Of a stretch of DNA of 64,000 bases, positions 55,240 to 64,000 are shown in pieces. The translations under genes and the position numbers were made by a program. The notes below the pieces were generated by a model, which was given only the letters and a program-made list of their open reading frames with translations, made no database searches and was not told the origin of the DNA. Positions within the stretch are counted from its first letter, which is position 1; each line of letters starts with the position of its first letter. Source of the stretch: Coenobita brevimanus. Taxonomy: Eukaryota; Arthropoda; Malacostraca; Decapoda; Coenobitidae. The stretch covers positions 5,115,360 to 5,179,359 of the forward strand of contig CM064667.1 of NCBI GenBank assembly GCA_032717465.1. Reading direction: 5' to 3'.

Positions 55240-55590
55240 TGTGACACACCCTGTGAAGCTGTGGATGTTGTGTCACACCCTGTGAAGCTGTGGATGTTGT
55301 GACACACCCTGTGAAGCTGTGGATGTTGTGACACACCCTGTGAAGCTGTGGATGTTGTGACACACCCTGTGAAGCTGTGGATGTTGTGACACACCCTGTG
55401 AAGCTGTGGATGTTGTGTCACACCCTGTGAAGCTGTGGATGTTGTGACACACCCTGTGAAGCTGTGGATGTTGTGACACACCCTGTGAAGCTGTGGATGT
55501 TGTGACACACCCTGTGAAGCTGTGGATGTTGTGACACACCCTGTGAAGCTGTGGATGTTGTGTCACACCCTGTGAAGCTGTGGAATACTG
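55240..55590. repeat. 29-bp minisatellite made of the FTGCDTTS motif
   Basis: About 12 copies of a 29-bp unit with GTGAAGCTGTGGATGTTGTG. The minus strand of the first unit reads FHSFTGCDTTS, the most conserved motif of the family. Because 29 is not a multiple of three, the repeats destroy the frame (TASQGVSQHPQLHRV and so on). Confidence 0.95.
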
Positions 55591-55604
55591 GCAGTATAAT
55601 AACC

Positions 55605-55740
55605 CGACTGAAACTTGACAAATTAATCACACTGGTCTGACTGAGATTTGATCTCAGGCCCTCGTGCTTTATAGGCACACACTTTACCACTGAGCCAAGG
55701 AGAGGATCCACGCTTTGCCTCTAAGCAACGTGGGCTTTTA
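55605..55740 (-). mobile_element. tRNA-derived SINE inside copy B
   Basis: The minus-strand head CTTGGCTCAGTGGTAAAG (A box) and GAGATCAAATCTC (B box) at 55695-55645 lie between the ADIWVA..HI region and the FHSFTGCD motif of the orphan gene. The 3' end is not sharply defined. No target duplication was found. Confidence 0.6.
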
Positions 55741-55924
55741 TACACCCCATTACAAGAGTGCCATGGCCTTGTCTTTCCCCAGGGCATGACATGATAGTGA
55801 TGTGCAGAGATGTGAAGTGTTTGCCACTGCCAGAGGCAACCCAGATGTCTGCTGCTGGACACTGGCTGACTATAAAATGATACTTGACAATGACAATGAC
55901 ATCAGTAGCAACAGTGTGTACCAA

Positions 55925-56105
55925 ACAGCTGGTACATCCACCCTTCAGTACATCCACCCTTCAGTACATCCACCCTCCAGTACATCCACCCTCCAGTACA
56001 TCCACCCTTCAGTACATCCACCCTTCAGTACATCCACCCTTCAGTACATCCACCCTTCAGTACATCCACCCTCCAGTGCATCCACCCTCCAGTGCATCCA
56101 GCAGG
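55925..56105. repeat. 16-bp minisatellite inside copy B
   Basis: About 11 copies of AGTACATCCACCCTTC (or CTCC) split the segment between VVHLLDAL and the TVATDVIVIV stretch of the orphan gene. Confidence 0.95.
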
Positions 56106-58084
56106 TGGACCACAAGCCTTGTGTCAGCCTCTTCATCATTACATGGTGGCATACAGTGGTCAGTACCTCTGCTGATCACTGTGCCACCCAGTGTTATAAA
56201 CATCTGCTTTCCATCTGGGCTGTCAGTGGAGCCAGTCTTGTCTGAGAGGAATTGCAAGAGTTCCTGGTTATTGTCAGGATCACGAAGGAAATCAGGTCAA
56301 TTGTTTGGCCTTTGTCTGCCCTGCTGCCTTCCTCCTTACACCTTTTCCTGGTTTCTCTTCGTTGCTTCTTTGCTGCTGCTCCTGATACAGCTGTTGCAAA
56401 CCACATCAACTCTTGTGGAGGTGTCTGGCTGCTTGAATATGTGTGCAACAAAGACTCTGTTTGCATAGTCATCAAACATATTGGTGACTGGGAGAAAGTG
56501 TACCACTGCTGCACCATCAAACACTTTCACATCAAAGGCAGTTGGTGACTCTTTGTGTAGCCTGCATGTGAATACCTGTAAGGTCAGACTTCTTTCACTG
56601 TCCCAGTTTCCCTCTTTCTGACAAAGAAGGTGGACATGGGTGATTGTCATGTTTGAAAAAGGTTCCTGTTCTGCATTGTGGTGCTGCTTGACATGTACAG
56701 GCAGGAAGACAGTGCCACATCATCTTTCAGCGTTGCAACCTGTCCTGCTTGCTTGCTTTTCGTCTTTGGTGATGGTGATGAGAAAAGAGGCTGGGAGTCG
56801 TTCTTGATTGGCTCATGGATAGATTTTGATAGGTTAGTTATGACTGACTTTTGGTAGGAGTTGTATTGAGTCCTTGCCACTGCCTCCACAGTGGTTACCA
56901 CAGAATCATCAACCACATTTCAAGCGTCAGTGAAAGAAGCTCCGGACCTTCACCTAGGAGTGGGTTGGCATCTCACTGATGACCTGACAAGACCCAGTGC
57001 TGGCCCTCAAAATGAGCAGATAGACTTTCCTTATGGTGCAGCTGATTGCCGTCTTACAAGATGTGAAGGTATTGCTTCTCAAACTCTGTCATAAGTCGTA
57101 CCTGTTCAGGTCCACCTATCATCCATTTCTTAAAGGCTGAAGGGTTTTCAGTTAGGTCTGCAGCACCTCCAGTCCCCGTCACAGGCTCATTGGTCTGCTG
57201 CTGTGCCTGGCCGGTTGGTATGGCAGAGAATCTTATGGTTGTTTGTGGAATAACCCACATGCCATTGACATCAATTTCCTCCTTGATTGTTGGAGGAAGG
57301 CTGTCCAAATCTGGAATGTGCACAGGTATCCGCCTGGCATAGTTGTGGTGATGCAGTGCAAAGAACAATAGCACCAAGGCTTTCAGTGACACAACATACA
57401 GGGGGAATCTTGTTCTCTATGAGTTCTGACAAAGTTGAAGACCAGAAGTTCCATGTTCAAGATGGTATGCCAGCACTGGAATGTTGGCCTCTTGACGATC
57501 ATGCCTTGTCTCCATGTCCCTGTGGTTGCATCATCACCAGGTCCTTCAGTTTCATCTTTACAAAGGCGTCATCTTGCAGCTTGGCCAATGCCAGAGCACT
57601 GACTTGGTGGTCATGTCTAGTTCTGGTCAGATGTGATGTCTTTGACAAGAGTCAGCTGCGCCAGTGGCTGCAATACCCGCCTCAGTTACAGCAGTGGTCC
57701 AGCCTGAAGCCTCTAAGTAGTCACCTAGTGTCTTCCACACTGCCATTTCAACATGAACACCACCAAACATGGCCACATTCTTCCCTTCACCATGTGTATG
57801 AGGCCAGCATCACTGAACCATCTTGGCCAGAGTGAATAGTGCAGCATCCAGGGCAATAACTGGAATGTGTCAGGGATTCAGGAACTGTGTGGCTTTGTTC
57901 TGTCTTGTGCAGTACTTCTTTGTGGGATATGATCCCTGTCCCTCTTCCCAGCCCTTGCCAGTCTGTTGGCACTAAACTGTGTATGGCCTGATTTGTGCCA
58001 GTGTGCCTGACTCTTACGCCAATGTCAGCACCAAATACCAGTGGTAATTACAGGCAGTTTAGTTCTGTGAAATGTGTTATATTT

Positions 58085-58270
58085 TTATGAAGGATGCCAA
58101 GGCAGCTGGTGCTGACTTGTTTACAGGATGCCAAGGCAGCTGGTGCTGACTTGTTTACAGGATGCCAAGGCAGCTGGTGCTGACTTGTTTACAGGATGCC
58201 AAGGCAGCTGGTGCTGACTTATCTACATTTTTATGAAGGATGCCAAGGCAGCTGGTGCTGACTTGTCTGC
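58085..58270. repeat. 34-bp minisatellite
   Basis: Five copies with GATGCCAAGGCAGCTGGTGC and TGACTTGTTTACAG. The source is unknown. Confidence 0.93.
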
Positions 58271-58374
58271 TCCATGTCCATTCAAAGGACAGCGTAGGGG
58301 CTCAGAGGTTGTCTGCTGACACATTGCACACAATGACCAGTCCATCAACAGATCAGGTACTCTGCAAAACATGA

Positions 58375-58870
58375 AGTAAATACTGAACCATTTATGTAAC
58401 ATTGCAATGGACTTGTTTGAATGTCACCTTTGATACCAGTAACAATACTGAACCATTTATGTAACATTGCAATGGACTTGTTTGAATGTCACCTTTGATA
58501 CCAGTAACAATACTGAACCATTTATGTAACATTGCAATGGACTTGTTTGAATGTCACCTTTGATACCAGTAACAATACTGAACCATTTATGTAACATTGC
58601 AATGGACGTGCTGGAATGTTAACATTGCAATGGACTTGTTTGAATGTCACCTTTGATACCAGTAACAATACTGAACCATTTATGTAACATTGCAATGGAC
58701 TTGTTTGAATGTCACCTTTGATGCCAGTGGTCAATACTGAACCATTTATGTAACATTGCAATGGACTTGTTTGAATGTCACCTTTGATACCAGTAACAAT
58801 ACTGAACCATTTATGTAACATTGCAATGGACTTGTTTGAATGTCACCTTTGATGCCAGTAACAATTTAAT
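58375..58870. repeat. 65-bp minisatellite
   Basis: About seven copies with CTGAACCATTTATGTAACAT and GACTTGTTTGAATGTCACC. One unit near 58610 is shortened. Confidence 0.95.
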
Positions 58871-59144
58871 TCTCCAGCGATGGTCTTGGTCTGGAAAGCA
58901 GCCTGTAACAATAAAATAATAAGAAAATACATATAATCAGTAATTGTGGTGGTTATATTACATGCAGGAACTTAAAGATCACTTTCTAACCAACTTCCCT
59001 TATTTTTACTGATTTTTATATCTGAAAATATCAAAGAATTATAAAGATGTCTCGTACAGGCAGCAGATTGCTTGGAGTGTTTAGTGCTGTCTCAGAATCA
59101 AAGGTGGGACCCTAAAGAGTACGAGAAATGAAACTGGTGCTTTT
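58871..59144. other. Unassigned
   Basis: AT-rich; no feature recognised. Confidence 0.35.
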
Positions 59145-59295
59145 ATCCGGCATGGGGTGGAGAGGTATATGAGAGAGAGGGGGGTGAGTTGGGAGCAGGG
59201 CAGTGAAATGGCAGGGGACAGGGCGACGTGGAGGTGATTTGTTTTTGGCCACCCTGTACGGGATTAAGGCGTCCAGCAATAGATAGATAGATCCG
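59145..59295 (+). mobile_element. RTE-like 3' fragment
   Basis: GGGGTGGAGAGGTATATGAG through GTGGAGGTGATTTG to GGCGTCCAGCAATAGATAGA with TAGA. The last 140 bp of the family only. Confidence 0.85.
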
Positions 59296-59429
59296 GCATG
59301 TACCCATCTTGAAATGAGGCCCTAAGCTGCCTGACTAGAAGGACTGGGAGTAATGGTTAAATCTTGCATTAGAGAGAGGAACAGAAATTACACTTTATGC
59401 AGTTTTTACCAGGATAATTAGGCAGCACT

Positions 59430-59592
59430 TCACTGAGATGAGATGGAGGGATGGAGTGGAGAGGTATATGAGAGAGGAGGGTGTTAGTTGGGGGTAGGGT
59501 AGTGAGATGGTGGGGGACAGGGTGACATGGAGGCAGTTTGTTTGTGGCCACCCCATATGGGATTAGAGGGTATGGCAATAGATAGATATAAT
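59430..59592 (+). mobile_element. RTE-like 3' fragment
   Basis: GATGAGATGGAGGGATGGAG through GGAGGCAGTTTGTTTGTGGC to GGGTATGGCAATAGATAGAT. Confidence 0.85.
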
Positions 59593-59744
59593 TTACTGAG
59601 GAAAAAGTATAGTTCTTGATATTATACATGGGATCTTTTGTACATTATCACTGTTATTTCCAGACCTACGAGGCGATACAAGCATCAGTGTGTGTGTCAG
59701 GGATTTCCTGTGGCCGTTAACCACTGAGATGGGTTTGTACCTCA

Positions 59745-59900
59745 CCACGGACCCCCACACCAGCCATACCAGCACAGGTTGGTATTATAAGCACCCTGGA
59801 CCCCGACACCAGCCATACCAGCACAGGTTGGACCCCCACACCAGCCATACCAGCACAGGTTGGACCCCCACACCAGCCATACCAGCACAGGTTGGTATTA
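59745..59900. repeat. 33-bp-type minisatellite
   Basis: Four copies of CACCAGCCATACCAGCACAG followed by GTTGGACCCC or GTTGGTATTATAA. Confidence 0.9.
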
Positions 59901-60180
59901 TAATCATTTACTGTACTTAAACCTTCCTTTATACCTGCCACGCTGGGCAGGAAAAAAATAATACCCCTCTACACCAGCTGATTATTATTATTGTTATTTA
60001 TTTTTTCAGGCTAAATGGGCTTAATATATTAATATAAGATCCCTGGCACACACAAGAGTAATCACCAGAGTCAGAAAGTTGGTTGAGTTGAGTCAGGTTG
60101 GTGAAACTCAGCCTCTGAGATCTTCAAGGTTACAGACACAGCAGTGCGTCTGTCAGCCTCTGGAGACTTACTGGCCTCCT
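59901..60180. other. Unassigned
   Basis: Mixed sequence with no gene or repeat recognised. Confidence 0.35.
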
Positions 60181-60395
60181 GTGCTGCTAAATCAGTGTTG
60201 TAAGTGTAGCGGAGAAATGTGTGAAGTTAGTGAGATATTACCTTCCATTTTACTTTACTGCTAAATCAGTGTTGTAAGTGTAGCGGAGAAATGTGTGAAG
60301 TTAGCAAGATATTACCTTCCATTTTACTTTGGTGTCCCGCACTGCTAAATCAGTGTTGTAAGTGTAGTGGAGAAATGTCTGAAGTTAGTGAGATA
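60181..60395. repeat. Short tandem repeat, left of RTE insertion
   Basis: Three copies of a 70-80-bp unit with CTGCTAAATCAGTGTTGTAA and GAAGTTAGTGAGATATTACC. A further copy lies at 62675-62750, on the other side of the RTE-like element, so the element landed inside the array. Confidence 0.9.
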
Positions 60396-62656
60396 TGATC
60401 TATCTATCTATTGCCAGACGCCTCAATCCCGTTTGGGGTGGCCTCAAACAAATCGCCTCCAAGTCACCCTGTCCCCCGCCATTTCACTGCCCTGCTCCCA
60501 ACTCACACCCCCCTCTCTCATATACCTCTCCACCCCATCCCTCCATCTCATCCTCTGCCTCCCCCTCCCTCTTCCCCCCTCCACCTCACTCACATACATT
60601 CTCTTTGTCAGAGTTTCACCCTCCATCCTCTCCACATGGCCAAACCACCTCAGTGTGTTCCTCATAACGCTTCCTATCACATCCACATCAACACCACAAC
60701 GCTCCTTCACTTCCTCATTCGTCAGCCTGTCTCTCCATGTGACTCCACAGGCTCCTCTTAAATAACTCATTTCCACTGCTCTCACTCTTGACTTGTGTCC
60801 TTCCAACAACGTCCAAGCTTCACTTCCGTACGTTAGAGTTGGTATCACAATACTGTCATGTAGTAACTTTTTCACTTCCATGCTCACTTCCCTGTTTCTT
60901 ATCACTGCTTTCAAAGAACCAGCAACCTTTCTTCCCTGCTGTACCCTTTCAAGCACTTCACCCTCCAAACCTCCATCCTTACTCATCACACTACCCAAGT
61001 ACTTAAACGTACTCACATTTTCCAATTCCTCACCATCCAACCTCGCTGTACATTCACTGACTTCACCTCTCTCAAAGACCATCACTTTACTCTTCCCTAC
61101 ATTCACCTTTAGATTCCGTTTCTTACATGCTCTCCCAAACTCATCCACCAAGCCTTGCAGCTCCCCTTCGTCTTCACTCAACAACACAGTATCATCTGCA
61201 AACAACAGTACAGGGAGTTTCCAAACACTATCCTCTCTCACCAGGGCCACTCCAACATCCACTACCCTACCTTGTACTTCTTTTATTACCCCATCCGTGA
61301 ACAGATTGAACAACCATGGAGACATGACACATCCCTGTTTCAACCCAACTTTCAAAGAGAAAAATTCACTTAGTTCACCATCCACATGCACTGCAGCCTT
61401 CGCACCATCGTACATACTCTTCAAAGCATTCAACAACTTCCCATCTACTCCATATATTCTTAACACTTTCCACAATCCTTGTCTATCCACCCTGTCATAT
61501 GCTTTCTCCAAATCCATGAAAGCCGCATACAACTTCTTTCCCTTCTCTAGAAACTTTTCCACTAAAGATCTAAGAATGAATATCTGATCTACACAACCTC
61601 TTCCCTTCCTAAAGCCTCCCTGTTCTTCTCCAACTAACTCCTCTGTTCTTTCTCTAACTCTGTCAATAAGTATCCTACCATACACTTTTCCTATTATACT
61701 AAGAAGACAAATGCCCCTATGATTACCACACACTTCTTTTTCCCCTTTTCCTTTGTACAAGGGAATAATTATACCTGACTTCCAATCCTCCGGGACTCTA
61801 CCTTCCTCCCAGGCCAATCTGCACATCTTCCACATCCATTCTACTATTATCTCTCCCCCATGCTTCAGCATTTCACCACACACTCCATCAATTCTTGGGG
61901 CTTTCCCCAATTTAACTTTCTTCATTGCTTCCACCACTTCTGTCCTACTGATTTCTTCCTGTCTTCTCACCTCCCTCCTTCTCCCAGCCATTCCCCAGCC
62001 ACTTATACTCGCATTACTTCCATCCTCTATGTTCAACAATTCCTTAAAGTGTTCTCTCCATCTGCTCACTTTTTCTCCCTTCTCCACTAGTAATCTACCA
62101 TTTTTATCTTTCACTCCCCTGCTAACTTCACTTCCACCCTGTCTTACTCTTTTCACCTCTTTCCAGAACATTTTTTTACAGTCCCTCCACTTTACACTCG
62201 AATTCCTTCCAAATTCCTCATCCACTCTCTTCTTACTCTCTCTTGCTAATCTTTTCACCTCTCTCTTTCTTTCTACATATAAGTCTCTCTTCCGTCTCTC
62301 AACCTCTTCCACGCCCCTGTTTCTCATCCACTCACTATATGCTTTCTTCTTTTGTGCCACAGCCTGTCTCACCTCTTCAGTCCACCACGCTGTTCCTTGC
62401 ATCCCCCTCCATCTTCTCTTCATCCCACACACCACATCACATGTTGCACATATTTCTTCTGTAAATATCTTACACACACCTTCCACGTCTCCCATCTGCT
62501 CCAGTTCATATTTGCCCAATCGTTCCTCCACTTCTCTCTTATACTCTGCCTTTTTCTCATCCTCTTGTAACCTTTCCACTCTCCTTGCAACTACTCCTTC
62601 CTCTCATCTTTCCCTTCTTCTATTCCTCCATCTTACTTGAATCCTAATTCTGGCCA
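60396..62656 (-). mobile_element. RTE-like retrotransposon, 5'-truncated
   Basis: The (TCTA)3 tail at 60398-60409 is the complement of TAGA. The body runs to 62656, where it stops in the codons for VARIRIQVRW at the end of the endonuclease. Flanking tandem units show the pre-insertion sequence: about 15 bp (TACCTTCCATTTTAC) present in intact units are missing at the junction. Confidence 0.88.
60444..62579 (-). CDS. Reverse transcriptase, 711-codon open frame
   Basis: This is the longest open RT frame in the window. Order: charged linker (residues 1-150), WTEEVRQAVAQKKKAYSEWM, the GRRREVRRQEE region, KAPRIDGVCGEM (about 230), PLYKGKGEKEVCGNHRG, AFMDLEKAYDRVDR (motif A, about 350), GLKQGCVMSPWLFNLF (motif B), LLFADDTVLLSEDE (motif C, about 460), FKYLGSVMSKDG, LRWFGHVERM and RMRWRDGVERYMREGG. 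It ends at a TGA (60444-60446) where sister copies have Cys (RRFVCGHPKRD), six residues short. Upstream, TGA at 62604-62606 replaces CGA of the sister copies. With no endonuclease and no 5' UTR it is not an autonomous element, but the RT core looks intact. Expression is unknown. Confidence 0.85.
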   Translation of the reverse strand: MERLQEDEKKAEYKREVEERLGKYELEQMGDVEGVCKIFTEEICATCDVVCGMKRRWRGMQGTAWWTEEVRQAVAQKKKAYSEWMRNRGVEEVERRKRDLYVERKREVKRLARESKKRVDEEFGRNSSVKWRDCKKMFWKEVKRVRQGGSEVSRGVKDKNGRLLVEKGEKVSRWREHFKELLNIEDGSNASISGWGMAGRRREVRRQEEISRTEVVEAMKKVKLGKAPRIDGVCGEMLKHGGEIIVEWMWKMCRLAWEEGRVPEDWKSGIIIPLYKGKGEKEVCGNHRGICLLSIIGKVYGRILIDRVRERTEELVGEEQGGFRKGRGCVDQIFILRSLVEKFLEKGKKLYAAFMDLEKAYDRVDRQGLWKVLRIYGVDGKLLNALKSMYDGAKAAVHVDGELSEFFSLKVGLKQGCVMSPWLFNLFTDGVIKEVQGRVVDVGVALVREDSVWKLPVLLFADDTVLLSEDEGELQGLVDEFGRACKKRNLKVNVGKSKVMVFERGEVSECTARLDGEELENVSTFKYLGSVMSKDGGLEGEVLERVQQGRKVAGSLKAVIRNREVSMEVKKLLHDSIVIPTLTYGSEAWTLLEGHKSRVRAVEMSYLRGACGVTWRDRLTNEEVKERCGVDVDVIGSVMRNTLRWFGHVERMEGETLTKRMYVSEVEGGRGRGRQRMRWRDGVERYMREGGVSWEQGSEMAGDRVTWRRFV

Positions 62657-62659
62657 CTT

Positions 62660-62795
62660 TGGTCTCCTGCACTGCTAAATCAGTGTTGTAAGCGTAGCGG
62701 AGAAATGTCTGAAGTTAGTGAGATATTACCTTCAATTTTGCTTTGGTTGCTTGCAGTGGCCTCTCAGTGCTGCAGGACATGATTTACAGCACCGG
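62660..62795. repeat. Short tandem unit, right of RTE insertion
   Basis: One copy of the 60181-60395 unit, then TTGCTTGCAGTGGCCTCTC leading into the 27-bp array. Confidence 0.85.
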
Positions 62796-63605
62796 TGTTT
62801 TGGAAGGGATCTATGTCAGTGGTGTTTTGGAAGGGATCTATGTCAGTGGTGTTTTGGAAGGGATCTATGTCAGTGGTGTTTTGGAAGGGATCTATGTCAG
62901 TGGTGTTTTGGAAGGGATCTATGTCAGTGGTGTTTTGGAAGGGATCTATGTCAGTGGTGTTTTGGAAGGGATCTATGTCAGTGGTGTTTTGGAAGGGATC
63001 TATGTCAGTGGTGTTTTGGAAGGGATCTATGTCAGTGGTGTTTTGGAAGGGATCTATGTCAGTGGTGTTTTGGAAGGGATCTATGTCAGTGGTGTTTTGG
63101 AAGGGATCTATGTCAGTGGTGTTTTGGAAGGGATCTATGTCAGTGGTGTTTTGGAAGGGATCTATGTCAGTGGTGTTTTGGAAGGGATCTATGTCAGTGG
63201 TGTTTTGGAAGGGATCTATGTCAGTGGTGTTTTGGAAGGGATCTATGTCAGTGGTGTTTTGGAAGGGATCTATGTCAGTGGTGTTTTGGAAGGGATCTAT
63301 GTCAGTGGTGTTTTGGAAGGGATCTATGTCAGTGGTGTTTTGGAAGGGATCTATGTCAGTGGTGTTTTGGAAGGGATCTATGTCAGTGGTGTTTTGGAAG
63401 GGATCTATGTCAGTGGTGTTTTGGAAGGGATCTATGTCAGTGGTGTTTTGGAAGGGATCTATGTCAGTGGTGTTTTGGAAGGGATCTATGTCAGTGGTGT
63501 TTTGGAAGGGATCTATGTCAGTGGTGTTTTGGAAGGGATCTATGTCAGTGGTGTTTTGGAAGGGATCTATGTCACTGGTGTTTTGGAAGGGATTTATGTC
63601 ACTAG
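62796..63605. repeat. 27-bp minisatellite, about 30 copies
   Basis: Unit GTGTTTTGGAAGGGATCTAT plus GTCAGTG, nearly perfect. The length is a multiple of three and no phase of the plus strand has a stop, so three plus frames (282, 295 and 302 codons) and one minus frame stay open. All are artefacts of the unit. Confidence 0.97.
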
Positions 63606-64000
63606 CACTGTACGGGTTAAAATTACTGGTTGCCGGTTTGTGAGTGTTTAAAAGCATTATCCAAACTTAAACCTTCTTTTCAAATTACTGGTGGCTGCTT
63701 TGTATGTTTAAAAGAATTACTTAAACCTAAACCTGCCTTTATAATTACTGGTGGCTGGTTTGTTGATGTTTAAAACCATTAACTAAACTTAAACCTTCTT
63801 TTAAAATTACTGGTGGCTGGTTTGTTGATGTTTAAAACCATTACCCAAACTTAATCCTTCTTTTAAAATTACTGGTTGTTGGTGTGTCTGTGTTTAAGCA
63901 TTAACCTAACCTAAACCTGCCTTTATAATTACTGGTTGTTGGTTTGTCTGTGTTTAAGCATTAACCTAACCTAAACCTGCCTTTAAAATTACTGGTTGTT
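63606..64000. repeat. 62-bp minisatellite, cut by window end
   Basis: About six units with AAATTACTGGTGGCTGGTTT and AACTTAAACCTTCTTTTA. Divergence is higher than in the neighbouring 27-bp array. Confidence 0.9.

Larger units (their letters stand above)
53116..57990 (-). pseudogene. Orphan multidomain Cys-tail family, decayed copy B
   Basis: The minus-strand order matches copy A: ALHHHNYARRIPVHIPDLDS and ENPSAFKKWMIGGPEQVRLM (57350-57100), VARTQYNSYQKSV and SIHEPIK..PLF (56880-56760), FDVKVFDGAAVVHFLPVTN (about 56540-56485), NDEEADTRLVVHLLDAL (about 56130), PAADIWVASGSGKHFTSLHI (about 55855), FHSFTGCDTTS (about 55580), GKKLTWEAWSAYPEVSEAF (55240-55185), IPATQEALLQH (about 54960) and the Cys-rich end ELVRCVCKG...CTELCSCTCEQ with a stop at 53116. 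N-terminal parts are frameshifted. A SINE (55605-55740) and four minisatellites interrupt it. The last 631 codons form one open frame (55011-53116). Function of the family is unknown. Confidence 0.75.

Noticed and set aside
62718..63657. Four overlapping ORFs of about 300 codons over the 27-bp array
   Set aside because: Three plus frames and one minus frame are open together because the 27-bp unit has no stops. No domain, and composition fixed by the unit.

Overview
This is a gene-poor, repeat-saturated animal nuclear window. The likely source is an arthropod and probably a decapod crustacean. I infer that from the kinds of non-LTR retrotransposons, the many simple repeats, the TTAGG-type motifs in one satellite and a crustacean-like C2H2 zinc-finger gene; I ran no database search. 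There is no bacterial operon, rRNA or functional tRNA. Most long open frames are by-products of tandem repeats whose unit lacks stop codons.

Layout: 1-450 GC-rich repeat; 455-665 tRNA-derived SINE; 866-1391 microsatellites; 1392-7525 a composite mobile element with about 52 clean copies of a 90-bp unit, a hairpin module and an iterated 54-bp tail; 7578-8690 and 10740-12620 two 3' fragments of one non-LTR family; 8700-10577 a zinc-finger pseudogene broken by insertions; 12630-15850 a full-length RTE-like retrotransposon; 16070-17995 retroelement fragments; 18075-18998 the only intact host-like gene, nine C2H2 fingers; 19085-24490 RTE-like copies, LINE fragments and microsatellites; 24726-25264 a TIR element; 25715-26755 another composite element; 27365-31750 decayed copy A of an orphan Cys-rich multidomain family, carrying a hAT-like MITE; 31795-36800 LINE fragments, two more composite elements, a GC-rich repeat and a SINE; 36800-37860 the one long low-repeat stretch; 38085-39860 two minisatellites; 39871-43078 a near-complete Jockey/CR1-like LINE; 43330-48760 a GGTTA-rich satellite carrying an RTE-like element and a piggyBac-like element; 50786-52716 nested pogo-like elements; 53116-57990 decayed copy B of the orphan family; 58085-60395 short repeats; 60396-62656 a 5'-truncated RTE-like element with a 711-codon RT frame; 62660-64000 two more satellites.

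Three themes stand out. First, there is a composite non-autonomous retroelement resembling hominid SVA in plan: a 5' module, a central VNTR, a conserved hairpin, then the 5' and 3' ends of the RTE-like LINE and a (TAGA)n tail. Copies differ in VNTR unit and number (0, 2, 6, 6, more than 50 of the 90-bp unit; about 22 of a different 64-bp unit). Second, two diverged copies of an orphan protein family (NPGQ-, FTGCDTTS- and Cys-rich-tail motifs) have each turned the same ALLQH(S/T)K codons into minisatellites of different unit length. Third, short stretches of retroelement coding sequence have repeatedly been converted into minisatellites, up to four times in one 1.9-kb fragment.
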